A DNA stretch of 39,838 nt from Ophiostoma sp. CBS 140.51. Taxonomy: Eukaryota; Ascomycota; Sordariomycetes; Ophiostomatales; Ophiostomataceae. A model generated the notes under the pieces. That model saw only the letters and a list, made by a program, of their open reading frames with translations. It was not told where the DNA came from and made no database searches. This document shows, one piece after another, positions 39,511-39,838 of the stretch (position 1 is its first letter; the number at the start of each line of letters is the position of its first letter). The position numbers were made by a program, and so were the translations under genes. Location of the stretch: NCBI GenBank assembly GCA_029298735.1, contig JANSLP010000300.1, positions 1 through 39,838 on the forward strand, given 5' to 3'.

Positions 39511-39838
39511 GTACGCCGGGCGGCTAACTCGACTTTTAAGCGCCACCTTAAGCGACCTGCTTAAGATGCGGGTAGTCCGCGATATTAACCCGGCTCTCTT
39601 CTACTAGAAGCCTCTAGGGTTTTTCTTTTCTTATTTATTTCCCCCCCTTTTTCCTTTACTAATAATTTTATTTCTATTACTCTTTTTTATATTATAACCT
39701 CTTACCCCTCCCCGCGGCCCGCGCCGCTTGGTGGCCTTCCGCACGACTCATCGTGCGACGAGTGCGCAGGGACTACAAGAAGAAGAAGAAGAAAAAGAGG
39801 AAAGGCGAGGGCGAAGGGCAAAGGAGAGGAAATGCGGC
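39511..39838. other. Compositionally distinct right end, possible repeat or element edge
   Basis: After the caspase-like stop come alternating short blocks: a ccttaag-rich patch (39540-39565), T/C-rich tracts with ttatttatttccccccc (about 39630-39660), an AT-only patch (39660-39700), a GC-rich patch with cccgcggcccgcgccg, and an A/G-only tract to the window end (agaagaagaagaag...). No gene is seen. Such patchwork is common at edges of repeats in ascomycete genomes, but no terminal repeat or transposase is visible. Confidence 0.45.

Overview
The window looks like nuclear DNA of a filamentous ascomycete, probably a sordariomycete. Genes are spaced 0.3-3 kb apart on both strands and have zero to four short introns (about 50-120 nt, gtaagt-type donors, ctaac/ctgac branch sites). 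Leaders are long and pyrimidine-rich, third codon positions are GC-rich, and the gene set is fungal (Vps35, Ubc6, sugar porters, drug:H+ antiporter-like MFS). The genus cannot be read from the sequence alone.

Layout. 1-5.4 kb: an ataxin-2/Pbp1-like fragment at the left edge, a sugar porter on the minus strand, then two small poorly resolved loci (2895-3360 minus, 3684-4519 plus) whose frames are broken or unusually spliced. 5.4-14.6 kb: a conserved housekeeping block with the retromer subunit VPS35, a transferrin-receptor/glutamate-carboxypeptidase-II-like M28 peptidase, and the tail-anchored E2 enzyme UBC6. 16.4-26 kb: an MFS antiporter-like protein with a poly-Gln N-terminus, a membrane J-protein with two J-like domains, a tandem repeat containing two hairpins, a metallo-beta-lactamase-fold hydrolase, and a 971-residue orphan with a BTB-like segment. 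26.5-35 kb: gene-poor accessory DNA with an 84-residue membrane protein whose leader holds four sequence-related introns, coding-like debris, a degenerate 366-bp tandem repeat, a dead SRPK-type kinase gene and a tRNA-Ser(AGA). 35.4-39.8 kb: a second sugar porter, a 624-residue protein with a caspase-type His/Cys dyad, and a compositionally distinct right end.

Membrane traffic and protein turnover are the main conserved themes (Vps35 in endosome recycling, Ubc6 in ER-associated degradation, a membrane J-protein), but nothing shows these genes are co-regulated; they are separate transcription units. The points most worth a second look are the related introns at 26840-27329, the caspase-like protein at 37582-39510, the two hairpins with apparent compensatory changes at 20391-20757, and the frame-preserving tandem repeat next to the kinase relic.
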